Shown here: positions 1-10,007 of the stretch, one piece after another | Position numbering within the stretch: the first letter of the stretch is position 1 | How the letters are laid out: every line of letters begins with the position of its first letter | NCBI GenBank assembly: GCA_905477785.1 | Contig: CAJQGR010000010.1 | Span: 41,303-105,302, forward strand | DNA: 64,000 bases | Direction of reading: 5' to 3' | Source: an uncultured Hellea sp. | GTDB lineage: Bacteria > Pseudomonadota > Alphaproteobacteria > Caulobacterales > Maricaulaceae | The notes under the pieces: generated by a model | Told to the model about the DNA's origin: nothing | Database searches by the model: none | The model's input: the letters and a program-made list of their open reading frames with translations, nothing else | Program-made: the position numbers and the translations under genes

Positions 1-239
1 GTCAAAAAGATATGGGTAACTTTTTTTTCTGTAAGTGCTTTTTTGAGCGCTTTCTTGTGTTCAGATGTATTTGGTCCAGGATCTATAACGGCTACGTTTT
101 TATTTCCAACAATATAGACACCTGTTCCTGTAAAAGTAAAAGGACCTGGATTATTGGCAATAACTCTTTTAACGAGAGGGCTCATGACAGAACATTCGCC
201 GTATTTAAAATCAAAGTCTTTTATAAATGGAATGCTCAT
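1..239 (-). CDS. MBL-fold metallo-hydrolase, N-terminal part (truncated by window edge)
   Basis: Reverse-strand reading from ATG at 239: MSIPFIKDFDFKYGECSVMSPLVKRVIANNPGPFTFTGTGVYIVGNKNVAVIDPGPNTSEHKKALKKALTEKKVTHIFLT, open to the window edge; NNPGPFTFTGT..VYIVG..AVIDPGP resembles the start of beta-lactamase-superfamily hydrolases. Not in the ORF track because it is truncated. Confidence 0.8.
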   Translation of the reverse strand, partial: MSIPFIKDFDFKYGECSVMSPLVKRVIANNPGPFTFTGTGVYIVGNKNVAVIDPGPNTSEHKKALKKALTEKKVTHIFL

Positions 240-276
240 TATTTGAATATCATATGAAATTCTAGTTTAAACATTT

Positions 277-924
277 TTATCTTACACGTCTTACACGTAT
301 AGCAACCCCACGTGAGTTAATTCTCAGGAAGAAACTGCCTAAAGCCCCCTTGGATATTAATGCAGTATTTTTTTCCTGGTTTTTTGTTTTTGGTAATTTA
401 AAGCGTGTAGTATCGATTTGTTCCCAAACCTGTCCGTTTGTCATAAAGAACCTAGTTTTTTTATAGCCAAACTCTGTCGTTTTTTTGATATTTAAAACAA
501 CTTCATCAATATTTTTTACTTTAATATTTTGCTTTTTATCTTTTTTCTTATCTGATTTTTTTACAGGTGATATCAGATCATTTGTTTCTGTAACATTCTC
601 TGCGCTGGCTACACCTTCAGGCTTTTCTTTTAATCCAAATATGCGATTGATAGATAAAGAAGGAATATTAAAACCAAAGGCTTCGCGTTCAACATTTTCA
701 ATTTTTGATTTACTTACGGTCACTAATTCCCCGTCATTATTGGCCTTTTCAAAGCGTTCTACGGCGTTATCATAGCATTCAAGCCTTGTTTTTGGATTTT
801 TTAGAGACTTACATTTATATATAGCTAACAATTCATCTGGGGTATCTCTGTCTTGTGCGAAAGATATATTTATCGCGAATATGCCAATCACAGCTGATAT
901 TATCAGAAAGTTTGCTTTAATCAT
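277..924 (-). CDS. Hypothetical secreted protein
   Basis: 215 aa ORF with N-terminal signal peptide (MIKANFLIISAVIGIFAINISFAQ) and a C..L..CYD motif near the mature N-terminus. Confidence 0.75.
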   Translation of the reverse strand: MIKANFLIISAVIGIFAINISFAQDRDTPDELLAIYKCKSLKNPKTRLECYDNAVERFEKANNDGELVTVSKSKIENVEREAFGFNIPSLSINRIFGLKEKPEGVASAENVTETNDLISPVKKSDKKKDKKQNIKVKNIDEVVLNIKKTTEFGYKKTRFFMTNGQVWEQIDTTRFKLPKTKNQEKNTALISKGALGSFFLRINSRGVAIRVRRVR

Positions 925-1186
925 TTGCTGCTCATTTGTATTAAAAAATTAATTTATTAACTAAATTCTTACCCGTCTATCCTTGAGTTATATATAGAAA
1001 TTCAAAAAGAACAATATTGAGATTAAGGTGGGTGGCAAATTTGCAACTATGCGATAAAAATATTTTTTTTATTAAATTTTAGTAATTTTTTTCTTGTGAC
1101 TCATCCTTTTATAGGATTTAAGCATAGATTACACACGGAATGAATCCGTCAAAATTAATATGAAACCAGTTCGAAGGGGTTCCTTT

Positions 1187-4100
1187 ATGAATATTTTAGA
1201 CAAAACACGTTTGCTTCAAACTTCTATTTTATCAAGTTTGATGATGGGACTGGGAGGAGTTGCTTACGCACAAGTTGATACAACCCCAGCTGAGGTAGAA
1301 CAAGTTGAAGCAGAAGCAGAAGAAGATGATTTTGCAGAGGAGAAAGGTGAAATAGTTGTTACTGGTTCACGTCTTCGTAGGAATGAATTTACATCCGCTT
1401 CGCCATTACAGGTTATCGATGGGGAGCTTGCTCGAGACCTAGGTTTAGTTGATGCTTCAGATTTACTAGGACAAACAACTGTTGTTCAAGGTCAGCAAAT
1501 TACTACTGGTTTATCAACATCAGCTGGTAATTTATCAGCTAACGGGCCTGGTTCTGCTACTGCATCTCTTCGTGGTTTGAATCCTGGACGTACATTAGTT
1601 TTAGTTAATGGTCGACGCTTAGCTCCTGCTGGTGTTCGTGGCGCTCCAAGTGCGCCGGACCTTAACCTTATCCCAGGCTCGCTTGTACAGCGCGTTGACG
1701 TACTTCTTGATGGTGCTTCATCGGTTTATGGTTCAGATGCTGTTGCGGGTGTTGTTAACTATCAGTTACAAAGAGAGTTCGAAGGTATTGAAATTGATGC
1801 ATACGCTACAATACCTGAGCTACCGGGTAATGCTGGTCACAGAGAAGTCTTTTCTCTTAAGACAGGTGTATCTAACGATAAAGGTTTCTTAACGTTCGCA
1901 GCTGAGCACAGCCGTGTGGCAGGATATCCTGAAAGTGCGTTGTCTGATTTTTATTCTCCATATAGCAATGGGTGCTTAAGTTATGTTACTCAGGGTGCTA
2001 GTGGTGAAATTTATGACCCAGACCGATGTGCTGGTTCTTTCGGTGCTGGCTCTGCTATTACTGGCATCGGGTATCTAGGTTATCAAGAAGGTAACGTAGG
2101 CGAGGTTTATCGAGGCTTTGCTTTACCAGATAACTTCACTGGAATTGGAATCACTGGAAACCTGATTCAGCCTGACGATCCAGATGGACAAAGATTGTTA
2201 ATATTCCCTGAAGAACTGGATGCAGCTTTTGCGCCAGACTTTAACCGTACATCAATGTTCACGTTTGGTGAGTATGACACGGGTCTCTATGGTAATATGA
2301 CAGCTTATTTTGAAGCTTCGTATGCTACCCGTGAGACAAAAACTAACACAGCTGGTCAGGGCGCCATTAATTTATCTGGTGACTATCCTCTTAATCAGTT
2401 CGATTTTGCTGGTACTAGCTCAACGCTTTTTTTCCAATCAACTTTTATTAACGACACAAATGTTGCGCAAACACGCTTCATCTCTGGTCTGAAGGGTGAC
2501 CTTCCTTTTCTTGAGGAAGCTGGTTTAAATAATTGGGCTTATGATGTTAATGTGAGTTATTCTCGTTCAAGTGGTCAAGATGCCGTAAAGGGTATCCCAT
2601 ACTTTCCGCGCCTAGCCCAAACACTTAACAATACAGTGGTTGATGCTACAACAGGTGAAATATCTTGTACGCCTGTAACTGTAGCAGGGGCGGATCAAGA
2701 CGTGCCTTGTCGTCCTTTAAACTTCTTTGAGCCAACTTTCTTGTTTGGCGGAGAATTTGAAGACCCAGAAGATACTGAATACCTTTTCCCGAATCGTTTA
2801 ACTGATACCATTGTTAAGCAAAACATGATTCAGGGTTATGTTTCTGGTGATCTTTTTGATATTCCCACAGGTGGTACAGTGATTGCTGGATTTGGTGGTG
2901 AATATCGTGAAGATATTATTGAAACACGCACCTCCTTAGCGGGTGATTTTGAAGGTTTCTTCAATGATCCAGGCTCAAATGGTAGAAGAACTTTACATGA
3001 AGTCTTCGGTGAGATTGAAGTGCCATTGGTTAAAGATCAGTATGGTATTCATGAGTTGAGTGTTAACCTCGCTGGACGTTATACCGATGAAAGTAACTTT
3101 GGTTCAGCTGAAACTTATAGTGTTAAGGGCGTGTTTGCTCCAACTGATTGGTTGAGCTTACGTGCCACATATGGCACATCATTCCGTGCTCCTAATTTAG
3201 GAGAGCAGTTTGGTGGACGCGTAACAGGATTTGCTAACCCAAGCGACCCATGTCGTGTTCCAGGTGTGGCTGTTCCGTTCCAAGATACTGATGGTGACGG
3301 AGAAGATGATAGACGTATCTATGATGCAAACTTAGACCCACGTGATGCTGACATTATTGCAAACTGCCAAAATGGCGGTGGCCCATTTGGTCTTGCTGCT
3401 ACGGACCCATTCAATTTAGGAGCCAATGGTATAGGTACAAGTCCAACCCCATTCTTCTATGGGTCACCAACAAGAGTGGCAACTGGTTCAAATCCTGATC
3501 TCAAGCCAGAAACTTCAACTGCGATCTCAGTAGGGGGGTCATTCGATCAGCCTTGGTTTGAAGATTTTGACTTACGTTTTGCAGTTAACTATTTTGAGAT
3601 AGAGATCAATGATGAGGTTAACCAGTTAACAGCTGGTACAATTGTTAATCGTTGCTATAACTCAACAGGGTTAACGGATCCAACATGTGAGTTTATAACA
3701 CGTGCTCCGCGTACAACTGATCCTACATCTGGTGAAGTGACATTTGTGTCAGCTTTAAATCAGAACTTAGGTGCCCAGTACGTTGAAGGTATCGACTACA
3801 ACGCTGAATTTGGTTTTGATTTCAAAGCACCTTTCTCAGATGACCAATTTGATTACAATTTAATCTTCCGTGCTACGCAGTCGCTCAGACAGGATATAGA
3901 GGAAGCTATTGTTACTGGTGTTAGAGTTAATGACAATTTGGGTGAATATGGTAATCCAAAGTGGCGCTTGAACTTTACACAGCAGCTAACTTGGAAAGAT
4001 TTTGGTTTCTTATTCCAGTCACGTTATCTTGATAGTATGGTTGAAAGTGTGATTGAATCAGAAAGAAATGATCCTGTTACTACTTTCTTCTCACGTTGTG

Positions 4101-4348
4101 TTCAAGCTGAGGGCGCTGGTACTCCAGAAAACCGTAATTGTCGTCAATATGATGATTTGGCTAGTTATTGGTTACATAGCGCATCAATATCATATTCGAA
4201 AGATACATATGTACTACGTGCAGGTGTAAACAACGTATTTGATACTGCTCCTCCTTTGACTGATAATAACAATTTAGGTAGCCTTGCGGGTATCGGCTAT
4301 GATATTGGCGGACGTACTTTCTTTGTAAACGCGACTAAAAAGTTTTAA
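1187..4348 (+). CDS. TonB-dependent outer membrane receptor
   Basis: Signal peptide (MNILDKTRLLQTSILSSLMMGLGGVAYAQ), plug motifs EIVVTGSRLRR / RGLNPGRTLVLVNGRR / VDVLLDGASSVYGSDAVAGVVN, C-terminal F (FVNATKKF). Start moved from 1160 to the ATG at 1187, which is preceded by AAGGGG. Confidence 0.92.
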   Translation: MNILDKTRLLQTSILSSLMMGLGGVAYAQVDTTPAEVEQVEAEAEEDDFAEEKGEIVVTGSRLRRNEFTSASPLQVIDGELARDLGLVDASDLLGQTTVVQGQQITTGLSTSAGNLSANGPGSATASLRGLNPGRTLVLVNGRRLAPAGVRGAPSAPDLNLIPGSLVQRVDVLLDGASSVYGSDAVAGVVNYQLQREFEGIEIDAYATIPELPGNAGHREVFSLKTGVSNDKGFLTFAAEHSRVAGYPESALSDFYSPYSNGCLSYVTQGASGEIYDPDRCAGSFGAGSAITGIGYLGYQEGNVGEVYRGFALPDNFTGIGITGNLIQPDDPDGQRLLIFPEELDAAFAPDFNRTSMFTFGEYDTGLYGNMTAYFEASYATRETKTNTAGQGAINLSGDYPLNQFDFAGTSSTLFFQSTFINDTNVAQTRFISGLKGDLPFLEEAGLNNWAYDVNVSYSRSSGQDAVKGIPYFPRLAQTLNNTVVDATTGEISCTPVTVAGADQDVPCRPLNFFEPTFLFGGEFEDPEDTEYLFPNRLTDTIVKQNMIQGYVSGDLFDIPTGGTVIAGFGGEYREDIIETRTSLAGDFEGFFNDPGSNGRRTLHEVFGEIEVPLVKDQYGIHELSVNLAGRYTDESNFGSAETYSVKGVFAPTDWLSLRATYGTSFRAPNLGEQFGGRVTGFANPSDPCRVPGVAVPFQDTDGDGEDDRRIYDANLDPRDADIIANCQNGGGPFGLAATDPFNLGANGIGTSPTPFFYGSPTRVATGSNPDLKPETSTAISVGGSFDQPWFEDFDLRFAVNYFEIEINDEVNQLTAGTIVNRCYNSTGLTDPTCEFITRAPRTTDPTSGEVTFVSALNQNLGAQYVEGIDYNAEFGFDFKAPFSDDQFDYNLIFRATQSLRQDIEEAIVTGVRVNDNLGEYGNPKWRLNFTQQLTWKDFGFLFQSRYLDSMVESVIESERNDPVTTFFSRCVQAEGAGTPENRNCRQYDDLASYWLHSASISYSKDTYVLRAGVNNVFDTAPPLTDNNNLGSLAGIGYDIGGRTFFVNATKKF

Positions 4349-4373
4349 ATTACTCAGTAATTTGAATTTAATT

Positions 4374-4400
4374 AATCCCGCTTAATGCGGGATTTTTTTT
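4374..4400 (+). terminator. Rho-independent terminator after the TonB-dependent receptor
   Basis: AATCCCGC-TTAAT-GCGGGATT stem-loop followed by T run. Confidence 0.9.
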
Positions 4401-4572
4401 GTTGTAAACATATGTCATCCAGATTGTTAGGTAATTTTATTGTATTCTATAAGATAGAAATCATAGGTTGTAAGTTTTTTAAAAATCAGAACGATTTGAG
4501 TTAAAAACGAATTGCAATTATAAATTTGAGCAGATAGAAGCCGCATTTATAAAGTTGACTCTGTAGTGTTTT

Positions 4573-4646
4573 TGGGGCGTAGCCAAGCGGTAAGGCATCG
4601 GGTTTTGATCCCGTGATCGTTGGTTCGAATCCAGCCGCCCCAACCA
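4573..4646 (+). tRNA. tRNA-Gln (TTG)
   Basis: TGGGGCG/CGCCCCA acceptor, GGTTCGAATCC T-arm, anticodon TTG in loop TTTTGAT, encoded CCA. Confidence 0.93.
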
Positions 4647-4873
4647 CAGTCTTTGCAAATAATAACTTAAATACTATAAATGGTTAATTTTAACTGCCAA
4701 ATTTAAAATTGGACTGATATTTTATTAGAAACATTAATTTTCAGCATTAATCCCAAAAAAAATCCACAGATATGCATCCTAGCGATTGATTTAATATTTT
4801 TGGACGTGTAAGCGAATTCATATAATGATATAAAACTCTGTTCAATGAGCCTAAATTATTTTGGAGGGAAGTC

Positions 4874-5689
4874 TTGGTGAATTTACGTATCGCCACTAAA
4901 TCAATATTATTAGGGGTTGCAGCCTTAGTTGTTTCCGCGGGTAACAATGCTTATGCGCAGAGTTCATCCTTGGAAACCTACAAGAGTATACTACAGCAAA
5001 TATCTGACCTAAAATTATCTACAGCTCAGAAGGAAGTTTTTGTTCAAACTCAAAATGATAAAATTTCTAACCTTCAAGGACAGATTGAAGGAATTCCGGC
5101 CACAACAGTAACTGTTGGTCCATTGCTTCAAAAAATGGCAGCAGCTATCGAAAGTGAAATATATTCTGATTATCCTTTTAAAATTGAAGAGCGTTTAATT
5201 CGTCTTGATAAGTTTAAAGAAACGCTAGATGATCCTGAGGCATCACCGGGTCAAAAAATGAGACAGGCATTAAATATATACGATATAGAGGTGGGTTATG
5301 GTAATTCAGTTTCTTCATATACTGGTAATAACCCTATAAACCCTGGTGTTAGATATGCTGCTTGTCAAGAAGATCAGGATAGTCGCGCTTGTGGTTTAAC
5401 GGATGACCATAAAAAGAAAATGGCTTATAATAATGGTAAGCCAACAGGAAATGGGGCTTCAATTGAGGATCTAAAACCTGAGCTTATGGACGGCGCATAT
5501 CTTCATTATGGTCGACTTTCTTTTGTATATCTAGAATTTGATAGCTCAGAAGCTTGGCGATATGATTTAGACACTAAGAGTTGGGTTGAGTTATCGGGCT
5601 CTGATGTATTGGATGTTAGGAGAGCAGTTAGAATTGCACGTGGACAATCAGCACCAGGTGTTTTATCTGCTCCTGTACATTTGAATTAA
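4874..5689 (+). CDS. DUF3450-family periplasmic protein (paralogue 1)
   Basis: Signal peptide; similar to the next ORF (LLQKMAAAIESEI..DYPFKIEERLIRLDKFKETLDDPEASPGQKMRQALNIYDIEVGYG), contains an extra Cys-bearing insertion. Confidence 0.75.
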   Translation: MVNLRIATKSILLGVAALVVSAGNNAYAQSSSLETYKSILQQISDLKLSTAQKEVFVQTQNDKISNLQGQIEGIPATTVTVGPLLQKMAAAIESEIYSDYPFKIEERLIRLDKFKETLDDPEASPGQKMRQALNIYDIEVGYGNSVSSYTGNNPINPGVRYAACQEDQDSRACGLTDDHKKKMAYNNGKPTGNGASIEDLKPELMDGAYLHYGRLSFVYLEFDSSEAWRYDLDTKSWVELSGSDVLDVRRAVRIARGQSAPGVLSAPVHLN

Positions 5690-5763
5690 TAAAAATGGGT
5701 ACAGAAATGCTTTAGGGTATTTCTGAAGTAAATAAACAACGAAAGCAAACTTGGAAGGAAACC

Positions 5764-6525
5764 ATGTTAAAATCTTCAATTGCAAAGCGCTTTTTGATGC
5801 TAGGGGCTGCCGGGCTTATGATGTCTGGCCCTGCTTACGCTCAGCTTGAGAGTGCGTTAAATACGGCTAAAGCATCATCATCGGCAAGCGCAGCATCTCA
5901 ACAACGAATAGAGGGCCTTGATGACGAGGCTGATCAAGCGGTTCGAGAATTTCGTGCCGTTCTTCAGCAGAAAGATAATATAGCTCTCTTTATAGCTCAG
6001 CAGGACGTATTTTTGCAGTCGCAAAAGTCTGAAATAGCTAGTTTGGGGCGGCAATTGGGAACTGTTGAGCAGATTAAGCAAGGCATGTCACCCATGATGC
6101 TTAAAATGGCTGCAGAGATTGAAGATACCATTAAGGCTGATATTCCTTTTAACTTAACTGAGAGACTTTCTAGAGTTGAAAGAATGAAAAATGTTTTGGC
6201 TGATCCCGATGTATCGCCTGCAGAGCAATACAGACAGGTGTTAAATGCTTTTAAAATAGAAGTATCATATGGTCAGGGTATAGATAGTTATGAGGGTATG
6301 CACCCGACTCGACCAGGAAACGTCGTTAACTTCTTACGTTTTGGACGAGTATCTCTTGTTTATATGACAAAAGATGAGTCAGAGGTTGGTAGATATAATC
6401 TAGAAAATCGCTCATGGGATATACTTAAAGGTGCTGATGCTTTGGCTTTACGTAAAGCAATACGTATTTCCAAGGGTGAAGCAGCCCCAGATGTGGTCTT
6501 CGCGCCAGTCACAGTTAGCAATTAG
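5764..6525 (+). CDS. DUF3450-family periplasmic protein (paralogue 2)
   Basis: Signal peptide, coiled-coil N-terminal half, MMLKMAAEIEDTIKADIPFNLTERLSRVERMKNVLADPDVSPAEQYRQVLNAFKIEVSYG; upstream of exbB-like genes. Confidence 0.82.
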   Translation: MLKSSIAKRFLMLGAAGLMMSGPAYAQLESALNTAKASSSASAASQQRIEGLDDEADQAVREFRAVLQQKDNIALFIAQQDVFLQSQKSEIASLGRQLGTVEQIKQGMSPMMLKMAAEIEDTIKADIPFNLTERLSRVERMKNVLADPDVSPAEQYRQVLNAFKIEVSYGQGIDSYEGMHPTRPGNVVNFLRFGRVSLVYMTKDESEVGRYNLENRSWDILKGADALALRKAIRISKGEAAPDVVFAPVTVSN

Positions 6526-6553
6526 GTTTGAGGGAAAAAAAGTGAGTAACAAA

Positions 6554-7927
6554 ATGAAATTCTTTACTAAGACAACGGCCACTATAATGAGTGCCGCATT
6601 AATGCTTTCAGCTACTGCTGCGAGTGCTCAGATAAACTCTATAAGTGATCTTTTGAATCAGGTGCGTTCAGATTCTGCTAAAACTGCTGCAGAGAACCGT
6701 GATCGTGAAGCCAAATTTAGACAGAAACGTAATCAGCAATCTGCTCTTTTAAGGCAAGCTCGCGGCGAACTCGGGGCACTAGAGCGTAAAGCGCAAAGCG
6801 TTCAATCAACTTTTGATGCTAACGGAAGAAGAATAGCTCGTCTTGAGGGCGAACTTAGGGCAGCCCAGGGTGATTTTGGCGAAGTTTTTGGACTTGCAAG
6901 ATCTAAAGCGGGTGAGTTTAAAGCTATACTGGATAGTTCACTCATAACTGCTCAGTATCCCACCCGAACTGAGGTTCTAGGTACTGTATCAGAGTCTAAG
7001 GCTCTTCCAGACTCTGATCAGTTAAATGCAATCTGGCAGTCAATGCTTCAGGAGATTAAAGCGCAAAGACAGGTAGCTACTTTCTCAGCTCCTGTTGCTA
7101 ATGTTGATGATGGGGCAATGCAGTCAGTGACTCGTGTTGGACCATTTTCGATATTTACAGCTGAAAATGCTGACTTTTTACAATATACACCTCCTTCTGG
7201 AAGTGAAGAGAATACACTTCTTGCAAAATTACCTCGTCAGCCAGGCGGAGCAATCTCTTCTGCTGCTTCTGATGTAACTAAAACAAACTCGGGTATTGTT
7301 TATGCTCCGATTGACCCAACACGTGGAGAGCTATTAAAGTCTTTCGAACGTGTTCCGGACACTGGGGAGCGAATTGCACAAGGTGGAACTATCGGTAAGA
7401 TCATACTCTTATTATTAGCTATAGGTGTTCTATTTGGTATCCTTAACATAGTACGTCTTTCATTGGCTAAGATGGCTGTAGGTGGACAGAAGCGTAATGC
7501 CCAGCCTGATGAAAAGAATGCTTTGGGTCGTATTATGATGGCTTATGAAGGTTCAAAAAATAAGGATGCAGATACAGTCGAGCTCAAGCTTGATGAAGCT
7601 ATTCTTCGCGAGTCGCCCAAATTTGAATTTGGGTTGAACTTTTTAAAACTTGCGGCTGGTATAGCCCCTCTATTGGGATTATTGGGTACTGTTACAGGTA
7701 TGATTAAGACCTTCCAAGCTATGATGATTTACGGTACTGGTGATCCTCAGTTAATGGCTGGCGGTATTTCTGAGGCATTGGTAACTACGATGCTTGGTCT
7801 CATAGCTGCAATTCCTCTTCTAATATTGCATAGTTTCTGTTCTTCTATAGCGCGTTCTATTCAAGGAACGCTTGAGGAGCAGTCAGCTGGTATAGTTGCG
7901 CGTCATGTTGAAAGCCGTGGTGCGTAA
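6554..7927 (+). CDS. TtpC-like MotA/TolQ/ExbB-family protein with periplasmic coiled-coil extension
   Basis: Signal peptide MKFFTKTTATIMSAALMLSATAASAQ, coiled coil, then ExbB core (LKLAAGIAPLLGLLGTVTGMIKTFQAM..GDPQLMAGGISEALVTTMLGLIAAIPLLILH). Start moved from 6431; GTG 6542 also possible. Confidence 0.85.
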   Translation: MKFFTKTTATIMSAALMLSATAASAQINSISDLLNQVRSDSAKTAAENRDREAKFRQKRNQQSALLRQARGELGALERKAQSVQSTFDANGRRIARLEGELRAAQGDFGEVFGLARSKAGEFKAILDSSLITAQYPTRTEVLGTVSESKALPDSDQLNAIWQSMLQEIKAQRQVATFSAPVANVDDGAMQSVTRVGPFSIFTAENADFLQYTPPSGSEENTLLAKLPRQPGGAISSAASDVTKTNSGIVYAPIDPTRGELLKSFERVPDTGERIAQGGTIGKIILLLLAIGVLFGILNIVRLSLAKMAVGGQKRNAQPDEKNALGRIMMAYEGSKNKDADTVELKLDEAILRESPKFEFGLNFLKLAAGIAPLLGLLGTVTGMIKTFQAMMIYGTGDPQLMAGGISEALVTTMLGLIAAIPLLILHSFCSSIARSIQGTLEEQSAGIVARHVESRGA

Positions 7928-7962
7928 AATTCCAGTTATAAAGCTGTGGAAAGGTTAATCAG

Positions 7963-8484
7963 ATGAATCCCATCAATGTTTATAACGGCCTCCAAGAGTT
8001 TTTGGGAGTTGGCGGAGTTGTACTTTTTGTGATAATGTTAGTAACTTTCGCTCTTTGGACATTTATTCTTGAAAGGTTTGCGTATTATTTCTTTGCACAC
8101 AAACCTGCCATGTCTGAGTTGAAATTAGAGTGGAATGCTCGGAGCGACAAAACATCTTGGCGGGCCCATGCTGTTCGAGATGAAATGGTTTCGCAGATTA
8201 AGGAAAAAACTGATACTAATGTTGGCATTATCAAAACATTAGTTGCGTTACTTCCCTTGCTCGGTTTACTTGGTACTGTTACGGGTATGATCGAAGTTTT
8301 TGATGTGATGGCACTTTCAGGCTCATCTAATGCACGACTTATGGCTGGTGGAGTCTTTAAGGCAACAATCCCAACAATGGCGGGTATGACAGCAGCATTA
8401 TCAGGTTTATATTTTTCAACTGTATTGCCGCGTTGGAGTGCACGTGAAACTGCTCGTTTCTCTGATGAATTACAGGTAGGATAA
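7963..8484 (+). CDS. exbB: ExbB/TolQ-family biopolymer transport protein
   Basis: LLPLLGLLGTVTGMIEVFDVMALSGSSNARLMAGGVFKATIPTMAGMTAALSG. Confidence 0.9.
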   Translation: MNPINVYNGLQEFLGVGGVVLFVIMLVTFALWTFILERFAYYFFAHKPAMSELKLEWNARSDKTSWRAHAVRDEMVSQIKEKTDTNVGIIKTLVALLPLLGLLGTVTGMIEVFDVMALSGSSNARLMAGGVFKATIPTMAGMTAALSGLYFSTVLPRWSARETARFSDELQVG

Positions 8485-8488
8485 TATT

Positions 8489-8908
8489 ATGCGAAGAGGA
8501 CGCCGTAAATCAGGTGGTGATGAAGCCGAAGTAGATATGACGCCAATGCTTGACATTGTGTTTATCATGCTCATTTTCTTTATTGTGACTGCAACATTTC
8601 TGGATGAAAAGGGTGTAGACCTTACTCAGCCTCCACCGCCTCCAGACAATGATATACCAACAAAATCTACTCCTGCAATTACTGTGTATGTGGATGGTAG
8701 GGATCAGTGTTCTGTAGATGGGCAGGGTACAACTTGCGATAGAGTTTCTCTGCGTGTTGAACGATTGCTAGCTGATAAGCCAGGCGCGAGTGTTATTCTC
8801 AGATTAGACGAGGGTGCCAGGCATGAGCTTATGGTTGGCTTGAAAGATGAATTGGATACAAAAGGTTTGGCTTCGAAAATAGAAATTCTTCGAACAACTG
8901 GTTCTTAA
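8489..8908 (+). CDS. exbD: ExbD/TolR-family protein 1
   Basis: EVDMTPMLDIVFIMLIFFIVTATFLDEKGVDL. Confidence 0.9.
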   Translation: MRRGRRKSGGDEAEVDMTPMLDIVFIMLIFFIVTATFLDEKGVDLTQPPPPPDNDIPTKSTPAITVYVDGRDQCSVDGQGTTCDRVSLRVERLLADKPGASVILRLDEGARHELMVGLKDELDTKGLASKIEILRTTGS

Positions 8909-8958
8909 AAAGAATTTTTTGACGTATGCCTTCTGTGTAAATGAAATAAGGTAGTAAA

Positions 8959-9357
8959 ATGGCAAGACGAAGTCGCATTCAAATGGATGATGAGGATACA
9001 GAACTAAACATGACACCAATGCTGGATGTTGTGTTTATTTTATTAATATTTTTCATTGTTACTTCAGTTTTTGTAAAAACGCCAGGGATTGAACCTTCAA
9101 AACCTGAGGCAGTAACATCTAAAGAGTGGAAGCCTTCTATCTTGATCGCTGTAAACTCTGCTAATGAAGTGTGGATTGATAAGCGCCCATACGATGTTGA
9201 TGAAATTAGACCTGTAATTATGTCAATGCAGGCTGAAAACCCAAAAGCAGAAGCTATTATTAATGCGGATAAAGATTCTGAGGTTGGTGTTGTTATGTCT
9301 GTTCAAGAAATGATGCAAGATTTAGGAATTGTCACACGTGTTGGAACAAGTCAGTAG
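8959..9357 (+). CDS. exbD: ExbD/TolR-family protein 2
   Basis: ELNMTPMLDVVFILLIFFIVTSVFVKTPGIE. Confidence 0.9.
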   Translation: MARRSRIQMDDEDTELNMTPMLDVVFILLIFFIVTSVFVKTPGIEPSKPEAVTSKEWKPSILIAVNSANEVWIDKRPYDVDEIRPVIMSMQAENPKAEAIINADKDSEVGVVMSVQEMMQDLGIVTRVGTSQ

Positions 9358-9366
9358 GAACTAAAG

Positions 9367-9996
9367 ATGAAGAATGTAATTAGATGGATACTTGGATTTC
9401 CTGTAGCTGCTTTAGTTACTATAGGATTGTTTATATTGATGATGACTCTAATTGCGGAAGAGTTTAAACCGCAAGAGAAGTTAGCCACTGCTTCATTTGA
9501 TATTAATCCAACAGTTGAAGACATAAAAGTTATAAAAAGAGATACTAAAGTTAAGCAAGTAAAAAAAGTTGTTACACCTCCACCCCCCCCAACTATTGAG
9601 AGGCAACAGGCTGCTAAACCACAAGAACGTATTGCCTCTTTGGAAGGAGCAATTCCGGATTTTGAAGCCCCTAAGATTGATAGAAAGAACTTCAAAATTG
9701 CTGTATCAGACCGTGATGCTCAGCCACTAGTAAGAATACCTCCTATTATGCCACCACGTGCAGAAAAATCTGGGCATTGCAGGGTCAAGTTTGATGTAAG
9801 TCCTGAAGGAGCTCCATTTAATGTGACAACGACTTTTTGTACTCAAAGACTTTTTGAGCGTGCGACAATTAAGTCTGTTCAAAGGTGGAAGTATAATCCT
9901 AAGATAGTTGATGGGCGCGCTGTTGCTCGAAATGGAGTTGAGAATAAAGTAACTTATCGTCTTACTGACGAGCGTGGTCGCATTATTCCTGAATAA
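9367..9996 (+). CDS. tonB: TonB-family energy transducer
   Basis: N-terminal TM, Pro-rich linker (VVTPPPPPTIE), C-terminal TonB domain (GHCRVKFDVSPEGAPFNVTTTFCTQRLFERATIKSVQRWKYNP). Confidence 0.9.
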   Translation: MKNVIRWILGFPVAALVTIGLFILMMTLIAEEFKPQEKLATASFDINPTVEDIKVIKRDTKVKQVKKVVTPPPPPTIERQQAAKPQERIASLEGAIPDFEAPKIDRKNFKIAVSDRDAQPLVRIPPIMPPRAEKSGHCRVKFDVSPEGAPFNVTTTFCTQRLFERATIKSVQRWKYNPKIVDGRAVARNGVENKVTYRLTDERGRIIPE

Positions 9997-10007
9997 ATAA
10001 TAGTTTA

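Noticed and set aside
12-257. 81 aa plus-strand ORF at the window start
   Set aside because: Antisense to the MBL-fold hydrolase, whose reverse-strand translation has clear family motifs.
485-775. 96 aa plus-strand ORF
   Set aside because: Antisense to the secreted 277..924 protein and low complexity.
1632-2492. ORFs 1632..1892 and 2310..2492 inside the receptor gene
   Set aside because: Alternate-frame ORFs within a well-supported TonB-dependent receptor.
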